Source of the DNA: Chelydra serpentina
Taxonomy: Eukaryota > Chordata > Testudines > Chelydridae
NCBI GenBank assembly: GCA_037349315.1
Contig: JBAIAC010000030.1
Location: 12,297,501-12,361,500 of the forward strand
DNA length: 64,000 nucleotides
Direction of reading: 5' to 3'
Of this stretch, positions 25,211 through 37,456 are shown piece after piece (the first letter of the stretch is position 1; every line of letters begins with the position of its first letter). The position numbers and the translations under genes were made by a program. Under the pieces are notes generated by a model, which was not told the DNA's origin, made no database searches, and saw only the letters and a list, made by a program, of their open reading frames with translations.

Positions 25211-26351
25211 AGAATCATAGAACTGAAAGGGACCTCGAGAGGTCATCTAGTCCAGACCCCTGCACTTGTGGAAGGACTAAGTATTATCTAGACCATTCCT
25301 GACAGGTGTTTGTCAAACCTACTCTTAAAAATCTCCAATGATGGAGACTTCACAACCTCCCTGGGCAATTTATTCCAGTGCTTACCGACCCTGACATTAG
25401 GAAGTTTTTCCTGATGTCCAACCTAAACCTCCCTTGCTGCAATTTAAGCCCATTGCTTTTTCTCCTATCCTCAGAGATTAAGAAAAACAATTTTTCTTCC
25501 TCCTTGTAACAACCTTTTACATACTTGAAAATTGTTATCATGTCCCCTCTCAGTCTTCTCTTTTCCAGACTAAACAAACCCAATCTTTTCCATCTTCCTT
25601 CATAGGTCATGTTTTCTAGACCTTTAATCATTTTTGTTGCTCTTCTCCGAACTCTCTCCAATTTGTCCACATCCTTCCTGAAATGTAGCGCCCAACACAA
25701 GATTCCAGTTGAGGCGTAATCAGCGCAGAGTAGAGCAGAAAAATTACTTCTTGTGTCTTGCTTACAACACTACTGCTAATACATCCCAGAAAGATGTTCG
25801 CTTTTTTTTGCAACAGCATTACACTGTTGACTCATATTTAGCTTGTGGTCCACTATGAACCCCACATCCCTTTATGCAGTACTCCTTCCTAGGCAGTCAT
25901 TTCCCATTTTGTATATGTGCAACTGATTGTTCAGTACTAAGTGGAGTACTTTGCATTTGTCCTTATTAAATTTCATCCTATTTACTTAGGACCATTTCTC
26001 CAGCTTGTCCAGATCATTTTGAATTATAATCCTATCATCCAAAGCAACCCATTACAACCCCTCCCAGCATGATATCTTCTGCAAACTTTATAAGTGTACT
26101 CTATATGCTATTATCTAAATCACTGATGAAAATACTGAACAGAACCAGACCCAGAACAGGACCTTCAGGACCCCACTCATTATGCCCTTCCAGGATGATT
26201 GTGATCCACTGATGATTACTCTCTGGGAACGAATTTCCAACCAGTTTTGTACTCACCTTATAGTAGCTCCATCTAGGTTACATTTCCGTAGTTTGTTTAT
26301 GAGAGGGTCATGCGAGACAGTATCAAAAGCTTTACTAAAGTCGAGATATAG
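25211..26351 (-). mobile_element. CR1 LINE fragment, reverse-transcriptase part, decayed
   Basis: The 3' end is at 25211 (agaatcatagaactgaaaggg). Minus-strand frames include CR1 C-terminal blocks ([35 protein letters not shown] at 25350-25700) and, near 26351, DFSKAFDT, the RT motif where the copy is truncated. It is clearly older than the 4.8-kb copy. It is inserted in the LTR at a tctagaac site near the LTR's AATAAA. Confidence 0.9.
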
Positions 26352-26539
26352 TAGTCTAGAACACAGCTCAGAACAGATCTCATTAGCAGAGAAAGCAGGA
26401 AGTTATAACAAAGTTCATCTTGGTAGGTGGGGGTAGGGGGAATCCAGAGCCCTGAGCTCACCTCCCTTGAGTCCCAACCAGAAGACTGATCAGCTTCCAG
26501 CAGCCCAGCCTCAGTCATGCCCACCTGCCTTCCTCCTTC

Positions 26540-26634
26540 ATAGAATCATAGAATCTCAGGGTTGGAAGGGACCTCAGGAGGTCATCTAGTCCAACCCCCT
26601 GCTCAAAGCAGGACCAACCCCAACTAAATCATCC
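26540..26634 (-). mobile_element. CR1 3' tail, severely truncated
   Basis: atagaatcatagaatctcag...ctcaaagcaggaccaaccccaactaaatcatcc is nearly identical to the end of the 4812-5755 copy. About 95 bp long, it is a recent 5'-truncated insertion in the same LTR. Confidence 0.85.
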
Positions 26635-26943
26635 ATCTTCCTTTGTCTCTTTCTCAGGACAACAGGCCATCTAGCCTCCACCTCTCGCTTTGTTCTCCTA
26701 GACGCCCTGGCTGATTCTTACAGAGGATAGCCTTAGCCATCAGTTGCCAGGTTACAGAATGTTGGCCATTGTGTCTTTGCCCAAGCAGCCAGACGGCAGT
26801 CAGACCTGCCCTGTAGGGGTCTCTGCAACAATCACACACCCTTATCTCACTACCTAGACACTTGAGTAACACATAGGAGAAACTGAGGCGCGCGCGCACA
26901 CAGTATTCAGACAAAACATTAAGAACTTTCCCATTTTGTCACA

Positions 26944-29675
26944 AAAATACACAGCAATGACAGAACAGGTCATGCTGGCAGCAGAGTGGAACTATATGTG
27001 AAAGAAAGCATAGGGTCAACTATAGTAAAAAAAAATTAAATGAACCAAACTGTACCATAAAATCTGTATGGATAGAAATTCTGTGCTTCAATAATAAGAA
27101 TACATCAGTAGGGATATACTAGCAACCACCCGATCAGGATGGTGATGATGATTGTGAAATGCTGAGGGAGATTAGAGAGTTCATTATTGAGTTTTCTATT
27201 TTTATAATGGGGGATTTCAACTATCCCCATGTTGACTGGATACATCACCTCGGGACGGGATGCAGAAATCAAGTTTATTGGCACCATACATGACTGCTTC
27301 TTGGATCAGCTAATCCTGGAACCCAGAAGGGGAGAAGTAATTCTTGATTTAGTCCTAAATGGAGCACAAGATATGGTTCAAGAGGTGAATACAGCTGGAC
27401 CACTTACTAGCAGCAACAATAATATAATTAAATTTAAGATCCCTGAAGGGAGCAGGGCAGAAGTCCACTACAGTAGCATTTAACTTCACAAAGGGGAACT
27501 ACACAAAAATGAGGAAGCTAGTTAAACAGAAATTAAAAGGTACAGTCCCAAAAGTGAAATGACTGCAAGCTGGATGGAAACTTTTTAAAAACACCATAAT
27601 AGAGGCTCAGATTAACTGTATGCCCCAAATTTAAAAAAAAAAACAGTAAGAGGACCAAAAATGTGCCACCATGGCTAAACAACAAAGTAAAAGAAGCAGT
27701 TAAAGGCAAAAAGGCATTATTTAAAAATTGGAAGTTAAATCCTAATGAGAAAAACAGAAAAGAGCATAAACGCTGGCAAATCAAGTGTAAAAGTATAATT
27801 AGGACGCCCAAAAAAGAATCTGAAGAGCAATAGCAAAAATAAAATGTAAGTTCATCAGAAGCAGAAAGCCTGCTAAACAATCAGTGAGGCCACTGGATGA
27901 TCAAGGTGCTAAAGAGGCACTCAAGGAAGATAAGGCCATTGCGGAGAAACTAAATGAATTCTTTGTAACAGTCTTCACTACAGAGGATATAAGGAAAATT
28001 TCCAAACCTGAGCCATTCTTTTTAGGTGACAAATCTGAGGAACTGTCCCAGCTTGAGGGGTCACTAGAGGAGGTTTTGGAACAAATTGATAAACTAAACA
28101 GTAATAAGTCACCAGGTCCAGATAGTATTCACCCAAGAGTTCTGAAGGAACTCAAATATGAAATTGCACAACTGTGGTATGTAGTCTATCCTTTAAATCA
28201 GCTTCTGTACCAGATGGCTGAATGATAGCTAATGGGACGCCAATTTTTTTAAAAGGCTCAAGAGGCAATCCCAACAATTACAGACCAGTAAGCCTAACTT
28301 CAGTACCAGGCAAAGTGCTTGAAACTATAGTAAAGAACAGAATTATAAAACACATAGATTAACACAATTTGTTGGCGAAGAGTCAACATGGCTTTTGTAA
28401 AGGGAAATCATGCCTCACCAATCTATTAGAATTCTTTGATGGGGTCAACAAACATGTGGACAAGGGTAATTCAGTGGATAGTGTACTTGGACTTTCAGAA
28501 AGCCTTTGACAAGGTCCCTCACCAAAGGCTCTTATCCCATGACTGCTTACTTTGTTTAAGAGGGAAAGTTGTTTTATGGATCAGTAACTGGTTAAAAGAT
28601 AGGAAACAAAGGATAGGGATAAATAGTTTTCACAATGGAGGCAGGTAAATAATGGTGTCCCCCAGGGGTCTGTACTGGGACCAGTGATGTTCAACATATT
28701 CATAAATGATCTGAAAAAAGGGGTAAACAGTAGGGGTTATTTTGCGAATGATACAAAATTACTCAAGATAGTAAAGTCCAAAGTAGACTGCGAAGAGTTA
28801 CAAAGGGATCTCACAAAACTGGGCAACAAAATGGCAGATTAAATTCAATGTTGGTAAATGCAAAGTAATACACATTGGAAAACATAATCCCAACTATACA
28901 TACAAAATGATGGGGTCTAAAATAGCTATTACCACTCGAGAAAGATTTTGGAACCATTTTGGATGGTTCTCTGGAAACATCCACTCAATGTGCAGTGACA
29001 GTCAAAAAAAAAGCAAACAGTGTTAGGAACAATTAGGAAAGGGATAGATACTAAGACAGAAAAAATCAAAATGCCGCTATATAGATCTATGGTACATCCA
29101 CGTCTTTAATATGTGAAGATCTGGTCACTCCATCTCAAAAAAGATATTAGAATTGGAAAAGGTAGAGAAGGGCAACAAAAATGATTTGGGGTATGGAACA
29201 GCTTCCAAATAAAGAGATTAAAAATACCAAGACTTTTCTGCTTGGAAAAGAAATTACTAAGAAGGAATACGATAGAGGTCTATAAAATCTTGACTGGTGT
29301 GGAGAAAGTGAATAAGGAAGCATTATTTACTCACTCTCTTAAATACAAAAACTAGGAGGTCACCAAATGAAATTAATGAGCAGCAGGTTTAAAACAAACA
29401 GAAGAAAGTACTTTTTCCACACAATGAAACTCATTGCCAGGGGTTGCTGTGAAGGCCAAAACAGGGTTCAAAAAACAACCTAGATAAATTCATGGAGGAT
29501 AGGCAGGATGATCAGGGATGCAACTCGGAATTCCATGCTTAGAACGTCCCTAGCCTCTGCTTACCACAAACTAGGAATAGGCAACACGAGAGGGATCACT
29601 TGATGGTGACCTGTTCTGTTCATTCCCTCTGAAGCACCTGGCATTGGCCACTGTCGGAAGACAAGATACAGATAG
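26944..29675 (+). mobile_element. Second CR1 LINE, 3' part (endonuclease end, RT)
   Basis: Continues the copy from 24,909. Blocks in order: NDRTGHAGSRVELYVKE, GDFNYPHVDWIH near 27,210, KSPGPDSIHPRVLKELKYE in an open 113-codon frame (27884-28225), YLDFQKAFDKVPHQRLL (28436-28648), GVPQGSVL-type and FAND(D)TK near 28,750, then the CR1 C-terminus decayed by stops. The copy ends near 29,675, after ggcattggccactgtcgg. Confidence 0.9.
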
Positions 29676-31926
29676 GCTGTGCTTCAAAAGGGCTAATTTC
29701 CCCAAACTGAGGAAAATTATAAACACAATTGATTGGAAGGAAAACTTCAGATGAAAAATGTGAATGAAAATTGTGAGTTCAGGAGGAGTTTCTAGGTGGC
29801 CAAAAAGCCACAATTTCACAATCCAGAATGAAGACAACTGTGGGTAAAAAAACATCCTGATTCTGTGGTGAAGTGAAGGCATAAATCAGAAATAAAAAAG
29901 TAACAATAGAAATCAATATAAATTAGAAATTACGAATTGCAGAAAATTGATAAGGGGAGCTAAGAACATAAGGGGAAAAAATCTATAGCTGGCAGGGCTA
30001 AGGATGATAAAAAGGAATTTAAGTATATAAGGAACAAGAGAAATCTAAGCAATGGTATAGGCCCATTATTAGATGGAGATGGTAAAGGTATTAACAGTGG
30101 TGCAGAACAGGCAAAAGAAGCATTCAATAAATATTTCTGTTCTGGTTTTAGAAAGGAACACGATGATGTACTCATATCACATAAGGATGAGGAAGTACTT
30201 TCCAGTCCATTAGTCTCTATGGAGGATGTTAAACAGCATCTATTAGGGATAATCATTTCAAAATCAGCAGGCCTGAATAACTTGAACCAAGAGTGCTAAG
30301 AAGGTGGGGTGAGGCGATCGCCGGCCCACTGATATTAATTTTTAACAAACCTTGAAATACCAGGAAAATTCCAGTGACTGGAAGAGTGCTAATGTTTCAC
30401 CAATATTTAAAAAGGGCAAGGGGGATGACCCAGGTAACTATAGGCCTGTTAGCCGGACATCAATCCCAGACAAAATAATGGAACGGTTGATATGGGATTC
30501 AACTGATTAAGAATTAAAGGACAAGAATACAATTAGTGAGAGAGCCAGTCAACATACTCTGTGGAAAATAGGTCTTGTCAAACAAATCTGGTTTCATTCC
30601 AATGAGATTATAAATTTGGTTGGTAAACGTAATTGAGTAGAGGTAAGAAGGCATTTTGTAAAACACAATATTCTGATTTGAAAATTAGCATGATACAATA
30701 TCAATAGAGCACACATTAAATGGATTATAAACTGGCTAACTGACAGATCTCAAAAAATAGTGGTCACTGGGGAATTGTCATTGAATGGGGGTGTTTCTAA
30801 AGGGGTTCCAGAGGGATCCATACTATGCCCAATGGTTTTCAACATTTTCATCACCAATCTGGAAGTAAATATAAAAATTACTGCTAATAAAATTTGCTGA
30901 TGACACAAAGATTTGCAGATTGATAAATAACGACGTGGATAGAGCAGATATGCTGAACAATCTGGATTGCTTGGTAAACTGGGCCCATCCAAACAAAATG
31001 CATTTTCATACAGCCAAATGCTAAGTTACACATCAAGGAACAAAGAATGAGATCATAACTAGAGAACTGGAGACTATCTCCCGGAAAGCAGTGACTCTGA
31101 AAAGGATCATGGGGTCATACTGAACAAGCAACTCAACATGAGTTCCCAGTGAGATGCAGTTGGTAGCAAAAAGGACTAATATCAGCCTTAGATGATCAGG
31201 AGAGTAGTGAGAGTAGAAAGGTGATTTTACCTCTGTATACGATATTGGTGAGACCAGTACTGGATTACTGTATCCAGTGCCCACATTTGAAGAAGGATGT
31301 TGAAAAATTGGAGAAGGTATAAAATAGCCACAAAATTGATTTGAAAACTGGAGAAAATGTCTTATAGGAAGAGACTTAAAGATATCAACCTGTTTAGTTT
31401 ATGAAAAACAAGATTGAGAACTGTCTTGATAATAGCATATAAATACCTTCATGTGAATAAAATACCAGATATTAAAAGATTCTTTAATCTAGTGGAAAAA
31501 GGCACAACAGAATCAATGTCTGGAAGCTGAAGCCAGACAAATTCAAATGAGAAATCTGGTGCAAATTTCTAACAATGAGGGTAATTAACCACTGGAAAAA
31601 ACTACCAAGGGAAGTGGCAGATTCTTCATCTCTTAATGTCTTCAAATTAAGCCTGGATGCCTGGCTAAAACATATTTTCCCAAAAAACAAGTTATGCTTT
31701 AGTCTTCTTCTTTCGTATGGCTTGGGCAGGTAGCAACAACTACAAATCTATATCTAAGTTTGATAGCCAGCACATTGCTGCAGCAGTGAGCTGGTGAACG
31801 TTTTAGTGAAACACAAAAGTTAATGGGTTCAATACCGGGGAACTGGGTGAAATGTAATTGTCTGTGATATATAGGAGGTCAGACTAGATCATTTAATGGT
31901 CCCATCCAGCCTTAAATTTTATGAAT
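29676..31926 (+). mobile_element. L3/CR1-type LINE, 3' part (linker, RT, 3' tail)
   Basis: It resumes the outer element of 23,440: KRANFPKLRKIINTIDWKEN at once, then LIRGAKNIRGKKSIAGRA, GPLLDGDGKGINSGAEQAKEAFNKYF, KGQGDDPGNYRPVS, a GVPEGSILCP-like block and KFADDTK, then the CR1 C-terminus. The tail ataggaggtcagactagatc...aaattttatgaattt ends at 31926. Many stops and frameshifts make it old. Confidence 0.88.
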
Positions 31927-32376
31927 TTAAGGACAAGTTTTACTTGCTTTGGACTTTTGATTTTGTTATTTCTTTTTGTTTTCAATGTTAAAATCACTTC
32001 CACAGCAACTAAATTATGAAGTCACCAATAAGCTATGAACCTATGAATTCTTACTTGATGGGGGGGAAAATAAGCAGTAGAAGCAGATTAACACTTAAGC
32101 AACCAAAAGCAAAGAGGAAGAAAAATCATTATACACATCTACATACACCCACAGAATCATCTAAACAGCTCAGAGTGTTTTCTCCATGTTTCAATTGACC
32201 CTTAAGAGAAAGAATTTTTAATTTAAAAAAAGCTATATTATAGTACGAGTTCAACCAGGAGAGTGAAGCTGCAGTGTTCTTGTATCAAAACAGCCTTAGC
32301 GATAATATCATGTACTTGAAAACCACTAACAATTACTTAGTCCAGAAAGAGTGACAGAGCAGAGGATAGGACATAC
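31927..32376. other. Intron 2, donor-proximal stretch
   Basis: AT-rich, no recognisable element. It lies immediately 3' of PDZD8 exon 2 in transcript sense. Confidence 0.6.
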
Positions 32377-32499
32377 CTTGTACATTCTATTAAGGTAATT
32401 TTAAGTCGGCCTTCTGTCAATGGAAAATCTTGTATGTTGAGATCCCGATCTTCATATTCCTCAGGTAACATAACTTGAAATGGAAAAAATGGCTTGAAC
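32377..32499 (-). CDS. PDZD8: PDZD8 second coding exon (end of SMP domain)
   Basis: This 123-bp exon is too short for ORF finding and was found by homology and splice signals. On the minus strand the intron ends tttatttttatcag and the exon opens with G, completing the AGG Arg codon split across exon 1 (phase 2). It then reads FKPFFPFQ, about 19 less conserved acidic residues including LPEEYEDRD and IQDF, then LTEGRLKITLIECT, and stops at ACAAG|gtatgt, again phase 2. Human PDZD8, from memory, continues after NYKIR with FKPFFPYQ and LTEGRLKVTLLEC at the same spacing. The segment joins the SMP domain to the C2-like/PDZ region encoded further 3'. The next exon was not found in the window. I am confident that this is an exon; the middle of the peptide is more divergent than the rest. 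Confidence 0.93.
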
Positions 32500-34745
32500 C
32501 TGATAAAAATAAATATAAAGTCTCACTTTTTCATAAACAGGACTATTTTACTAGTTCAAAATACATTAACAGAACTATCAAGCACAAAGAATGAAAGCAA
32601 TATACTTACAGGGCAATATTTTGGGGGTGGGATGGAGGGGTTGTTTTTCTGTTTAAGACAATTAAGGACAGAAAATTTGATTTCTACAAGTCTTCCAGAA
32701 AAAAGAAAAAGAAAAAAAAGCCTCTGGAAGCTACTAAAAATTCTTCCATGCAAGAAGTTGAGGAGTGTATAAACATAGCAAGAATGTAAACACTGTTTTC
32801 CCTGGAATAGATTATTTGAATTCCATATCCCAGCGTGCCAGTAATTTTGAATAAAGGAGTTTATAAAAAATATTCTCTGAGCTGAAACTGTGTAGCTGTA
32901 TAGTATGTTAAAGAAAAATCTTGTGCTATTATGATGTGTAAAGAAACTGTACTATAAGCTTTCAATTTACCTATATACTAAAGGATTTAGGTGATTAAGG
33001 ACCAAAAAAAACTACAGACAAATATTTACATACCACAGTATAGGTTTTCATATAATAGGACTGGCATAGCTAGAGATGTGCACTATTAAACAAGACACTG
33101 TTAGTACTGTTATCCATGCTAGTACTTGGGTTCTTACAACATTGAAACAACTTTTAGAGCATTATTTTGCTGAGAATCCAATACAAAAACTCTGAAAACA
33201 TTAACTGCCTTCTTCAGTTTCTTATGTATACACTTTGAATACCTTGATCGGCATTTTAATACTTCTTTACAGTCTCAAAATATGATTTCCCTCATTTGCA
33301 TGACATGGTCTGGTTTTGCACTGATGTTAGTTTAACCAGCAAAACTTGTGTTTTTGGACCAGGCCTAGGATTTACAGAAGCCTATAAACTCTCATTTGAT
33401 GGAGAATGACACCAGAGGAAGAAAACAGAAAAGCTCCCTTCTTCAGTTCACCAGCGAAGACATCATTTTTTAAATTAAGAGGAGGTGGTAAGTAAATGCG
33501 GTGAAGAAGATGTCAGCATTCCTAGAGCATAGTCTCAGCACCTCTCCCCACACTCTCACACACAGCCTGCATGAAAGGTGGAAAAGTCTAGTTTTAACTA
33601 TCTTAAAAATAAAGAAATCAAAAGGAAAAAAGGTATGACTAAAATTTCTATCAGAATATCGCAAACGTAAAATTGAGGAAATTCAGAGGTATGTTTCTCC
33701 AGCATCTTAAGAACCACATCGTACACAGTATTGTGCTTTTAGATACCATGATGATAGCTACCTTAGAAATAACTTTTGCAGTGTATTTTAGATACAACTT
33801 TATTTGCTAAAGTGAGGTAAAATAGTACAAGTTTGAATTTCCTGACTGTTAAGAGTTTAAAAATATCAGACATAATTTTGCATTAATGCACGACTTACAA
33901 AGAGCATTCCAAATTCTAGGAACTCCAATACAGTATGTACTGAAGTATGCAAAGCAGTTATGGTTTTCTTTTCAAGTTGAACTTGAGTTCTGTAGTACTT
34001 TGTAGGTAATTTAGTAATCTGATAATATTCTTTTAATATGGAATTAGAACACAGAAGTACATTTAAAACCAACAAAGTTGTGAATTACAAAACAGCAGGC
34101 TCTGCTTTCACTTTTCTTGCCTAATGGCTTCAACATGCTTTTGGAAATAGATCCTTAAAGTCCTAGGCCAAAACAAGTTTGGATTATACTTTCGTTTCCA
34201 CTGATATTAGCAGATTGCAAATAAAAAAAATAAATTAGGAGTATTTAGTTACATGTAGCTGCTTCTTTACAACATTCAATTTTCATAACCCAGCAATTAC
34301 CATCTATTTAATGATAATCTATTGGATGTTTGTATGTTTACTAAATTAAATGTAAACCTCAATGTACTATTATTCCAAGTAGGGTTTAATTACTTGTTAG
34401 TTAGTTAACTGAGCAGTTTACAGACTGTTCAAGTATGAGATAACCCAACTACATTTATTAAGTAAAAATGTTTGGAAAGATTATTTTCTATTGGCAACTG
34501 GTGACTGAATACACAAACTTAAAAGCCTTATTACTTTAACTAACAACATTTATACACCTTGTGATCTTACTGTAAAATCCATACATGGGCCATCTGTAAT
34601 ACAAGTATATGATAGTTTCACAGATGCCCAGTTCTTCCAATTTTCCCCCCCGTTAGCCTAAAGGATGTCCCTATCCCCATTTCACTCATTCTTGCAGTCA
34701 GTCCACCACAACTATCCCCACTTAGTAGCAAGGTTCCCTCTAGCG
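32500..34745. other. Intron 1, acceptor-proximal unassigned stretch
   Basis: AT-rich. Nothing is recognised beyond the polypyrimidine tract directly next to exon 2. Confidence 0.5.
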
Positions 34746-35489
34746 TAGTGGTTCCCAAACTGGGGTTCGTGAACCCCTGGGGGTTCACAAAATGTTACAG
34801 GGGGTTTTCAGGAAAAAATTCCCTAAGGGCAGACAGAGCTCTCCCTAGGGACCCTGGGCAGCACAGGGCCAGCAGCCGGGAGCCCCTGGACTTCCAAAAG
34901 CTAAGCAGATCAAAGAAAGCAGATCTATCACACGTAGGAGATTTAAACTTCAAGACTCCTTATAAGAAATGGAAAGGGAGGTGGATATTTTTTCCTGTTT
35001 TTAAAATTAAATAGACAGCTAGTATTGTTTTTAAAATTATGAAGAACAAGTTTAAGCTTTGTTGTAACGTGCATTGTTTGCATGGACTGCTCAAGACCTG
35101 AATGCTTGTGTAGGAGGAACTTTTTGAGTTGGCTTCTTAAATACCTTCATGACGTTTCACATCGGATACTCCTTGATGAAACATAGGAGCCTTGTCTTAT
35201 AACTGGCTTATTCAAAGTGATACAAGCTACAAAAGTGAGATCTTGGAAGAGTGTTGCCATTTACATAATGTAATAAAAATACTGGAATGATAAAAAATAA
35301 TGAATAATAAATAGTGTGTAATAAGCATGTCATAAAAACAAATTTTATATTTCCAAGATCACTGCTTTTATAATTTATACTCAGGTAAATGAGAAAATCC
35401 CTGGAAATATTCATTTTTAGGAGGGGGTTCGCAAGACTTGATATTTTAGTGAAAGGGGTTCACAGGTTGTTAAAGTTTGGGAACCACTG
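34746..35489. mobile_element. 744-bp hAT DNA transposon remnant
   Basis: Inverted ends tAGTGGTTCCCAAACT and GTTTGGGAACCACTG. Target copies CTCTAGCG (34738-34745) and ATCTAGTG (35490-35497) fit the hAT nTCTAGAn preference with two differences. An 88-codon frame inside (34748-35014) includes SREPLDFQKLSRSKKADL, with no recognised transposase domain. Confidence 0.85.
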
Positions 35490-35819
35490 ATCTAGTGAAG
35501 AGTGCTCTCTGCAGAGCGGTCATTGCTACTCCTTTGTTCCACTAAACAGGATTGCTAAAGACCACCACCAGGTGCTCCAATTCCCACAAGCCAGGTTTAC
35601 TCCTTCCATAATGGCCTTGCAAAACATCAGCTTGGGAACACTCATGTTATGAAGCAAGATAAACTACAACATTAGTTTAATATAACATTTATACAGTAGT
35701 AGGAATAATACAGCCACACTTAATGAACAAGTAGATTTATTTAAAATACTGTACTTCAGTATTACTTTAACTAACTTACACTGGTGTTTTAGCAAAAAGG
35801 CCATTCCTTCATTAAGGAG

Positions 35820-35950
35820 ACATGGTGGGTAAAACAATATCTTTTATTGAAACAACTTCTGTTGGTGAAAGAGACAAGCTCTCTAGCTTACACAGAGCTG
35901 TTCTTCCAGTCTCCAATATCCTGGGACCAACACAGCTACAACACTGTCGC
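35820..35950 (+). repeat. Interspersed repeat ending 'caacacagctacaacactg'
   Basis: tatcttttattgaaacaacttctgttggtgaaagagacaagct...ctgggaccaacacagctac. It resembles in layout, and may be related to, the 'ctaacacggctac' elements at 53030 and 62788. Confidence 0.4.
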
Positions 35951-35984
35951 AAACATTAAGCTAATTTAATGAGATTTAGCCAAG

Positions 35985-36115
35985 AGCTCTGGGTTCTAGT
36001 CCAAGCTCTGTAACAGATTGTGTATGACCTGTACAAGTCAAGGTCTCATTGTTCCAGTTTCTCCATATAAAAAGGGGACAATATTTCCCGTTCTCAGGAG
36101 TAAGTCTACTTCTTA
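35985..36115 (+). repeat. MIR-like SINE remnant
   Basis: ctctgggttctagtccaagctctg...gacctgtacaagtcaaggtctcattgttccagtttctcc resembles the core of MIR. Old copy. Confidence 0.45.
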
Positions 36116-36232
36116 AGGTAAGTCTACACTGTCTTAAGGTATGTCTACCGACAAACAGCAGCTACACCTGTGCGGCTTTTAGTGGCACAGCCGTGCCGCT
36201 AAAAGCTGCGCAGTGCAGCCATAGCCTTAAAT

Positions 36233-36442
36233 CAGGGGTCAGCAACCTTCGGCACATGGCCTATCAGGGTAATCCACTGGCGAGATATTTTGTTTACATT
36301 GACTGTCCGCAGGCAGGGCCTCCCGCAGCTCCCAGTGGCCGCGGTTTGCTGTTTCCAGCCAATGGGAGCTGCGTGAAGTGATGTGGGCTGCAGGGACATC
36401 AATTCCTGCAGCTCCCGTTGGCCAAAATGCGGCACATCCCTG
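36233..36442. mobile_element. Non-autonomous hAT, 'caggggtcagcaacc' family, copy 1
   Basis: Starts CAGGGGTCAGCAACCTTCGG and ends GCGGCACATCCCTG, with an internal palindrome (cagctcccagtggccgcgg / gccaatgggagctg). No clear target duplication. Confidence 0.65.
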
Positions 36443-37313
36443 TATAACTCTAGTACATGCAAGTTTTCTACCCAAATTCACTAACATTTAAGACTACCCT
36501 CTGGTTTACCATCCAACCTTAATACATGGTCAAAATTTATAAAACCATTCCTAAAGTGAAAGAAACCCCCCCCCCCCCCAAAAAGCTATAAATGTCTCCA
36601 CCACTACTTCAAAAATCTATGTACACCACAAAGCAGTGACAGACACAAAAAGCTGTTTCATTTTCCCTGTGAAGATTGCTTAACTATGGAGTTGCCATGT
36701 TTCAGTTGACTTCTCTGCAACTGTTCCCAATAAACAAATACTCCCTCTACAGAATGAAGAAAATGAGTAACCCAATATCAGAACTAGTTTTTAAAATGTT
36801 AGTGTTTTAGTGTTTGTAGTGCTGTTGTCTAAATAACATGACTTTTTGCTTAACTGGAGCAACTATACAATGAATTTCAAACTCAAGTCACCAGTAAATC
36901 AGATAAATTTTAAAGATACGCTGGTTAGTTATCGCTCCACAAAAAGCTCATCAACATTCCTCCACTAATAGAGCTGTCAACTTCCATCCATGCAAATAAC
37001 TTCAGCACAAGTTTGAAATTCAAGTAGAACATTTCTAAAACTGCCTTACTGGTTAGGAAAAAAAAAATTGAGACATTTCAAATTAAGGTAAAAGAATGTT
37101 CTAGTTGGCTAACCCATTCCATCAGCATCTCTGAGTAATCTTTGCAAGAGAAGAATGCAATATATTTTTCTTTTTCAGTGTAAGTCCGTCCTTAACTAGC
37201 AACAGTGCATTTCAATCAAATACAGTAAGACAGAAAACAAGCAGCAAAAGTATGTTTTCACAACAGTAGGTCAGAGGATGTCGTCAAAGAAATCTTGTTA
37301 AAAGAGAGAAGTT

Positions 37314-37456
37314 GGGTGTCGGCAACCTTTGGCATGTGGCCCATCAAGGTAATCTTCTGGCAGGCCGCTAAACATTTTGTTTATGTTGACTGTCCACAGG
37401 AACGGCCCCCCGCAGCTCACAGTGGCCGCGGTTCACCGTCCCCAGCCAATGGGACG
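37314..37456. mobile_element. Non-autonomous hAT, same family, copy 2 (truncated)
   Basis: gggtgtcggcaacctttggc...cccgcagctcacagtggccgcgg...agccaatggga. Parallel to copy 1, which lies 1 kb away. The right end is missing. Confidence 0.6.

Larger units (their letters stand above)
24910..26943 (-). mobile_element. Solo LTR (ERV-like), minus orientation, itself interrupted
   Basis: On the minus strand it starts tgtgacaaaatgggaaag at 26943. It carries an AATAAA (25197-25202, reversed) before a region rich in ctgactatgaag-type sequence, and ends ccaaccctgtgca. The TG...CA ends and style match a common turtle LTR (memory). Possible target copies are AAAATTCTCAGA (24898-24909) and AAAATACACAGC (26944-26955), 9 of 12 identical. 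Two CR1 fragments are inserted in it, so the LTR itself is only about 0.8 kb. No internal retroviral genes are present. Confidence 0.65.
1..32376 (-). other. PDZD8 intron 2 (5' part, at least 32.4 kb)
   Basis: It starts with the donor gtatgt at 32376-32371 and runs off the window. I looked on the minus strand for the next PDZD8 exon (GSYDREA, VWEEK, GDRLIAIGG, APNSPA in my memory of human) and found nothing convincing. The scan was by eye, so a short divergent exon could have been missed. Confidence 0.75.
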
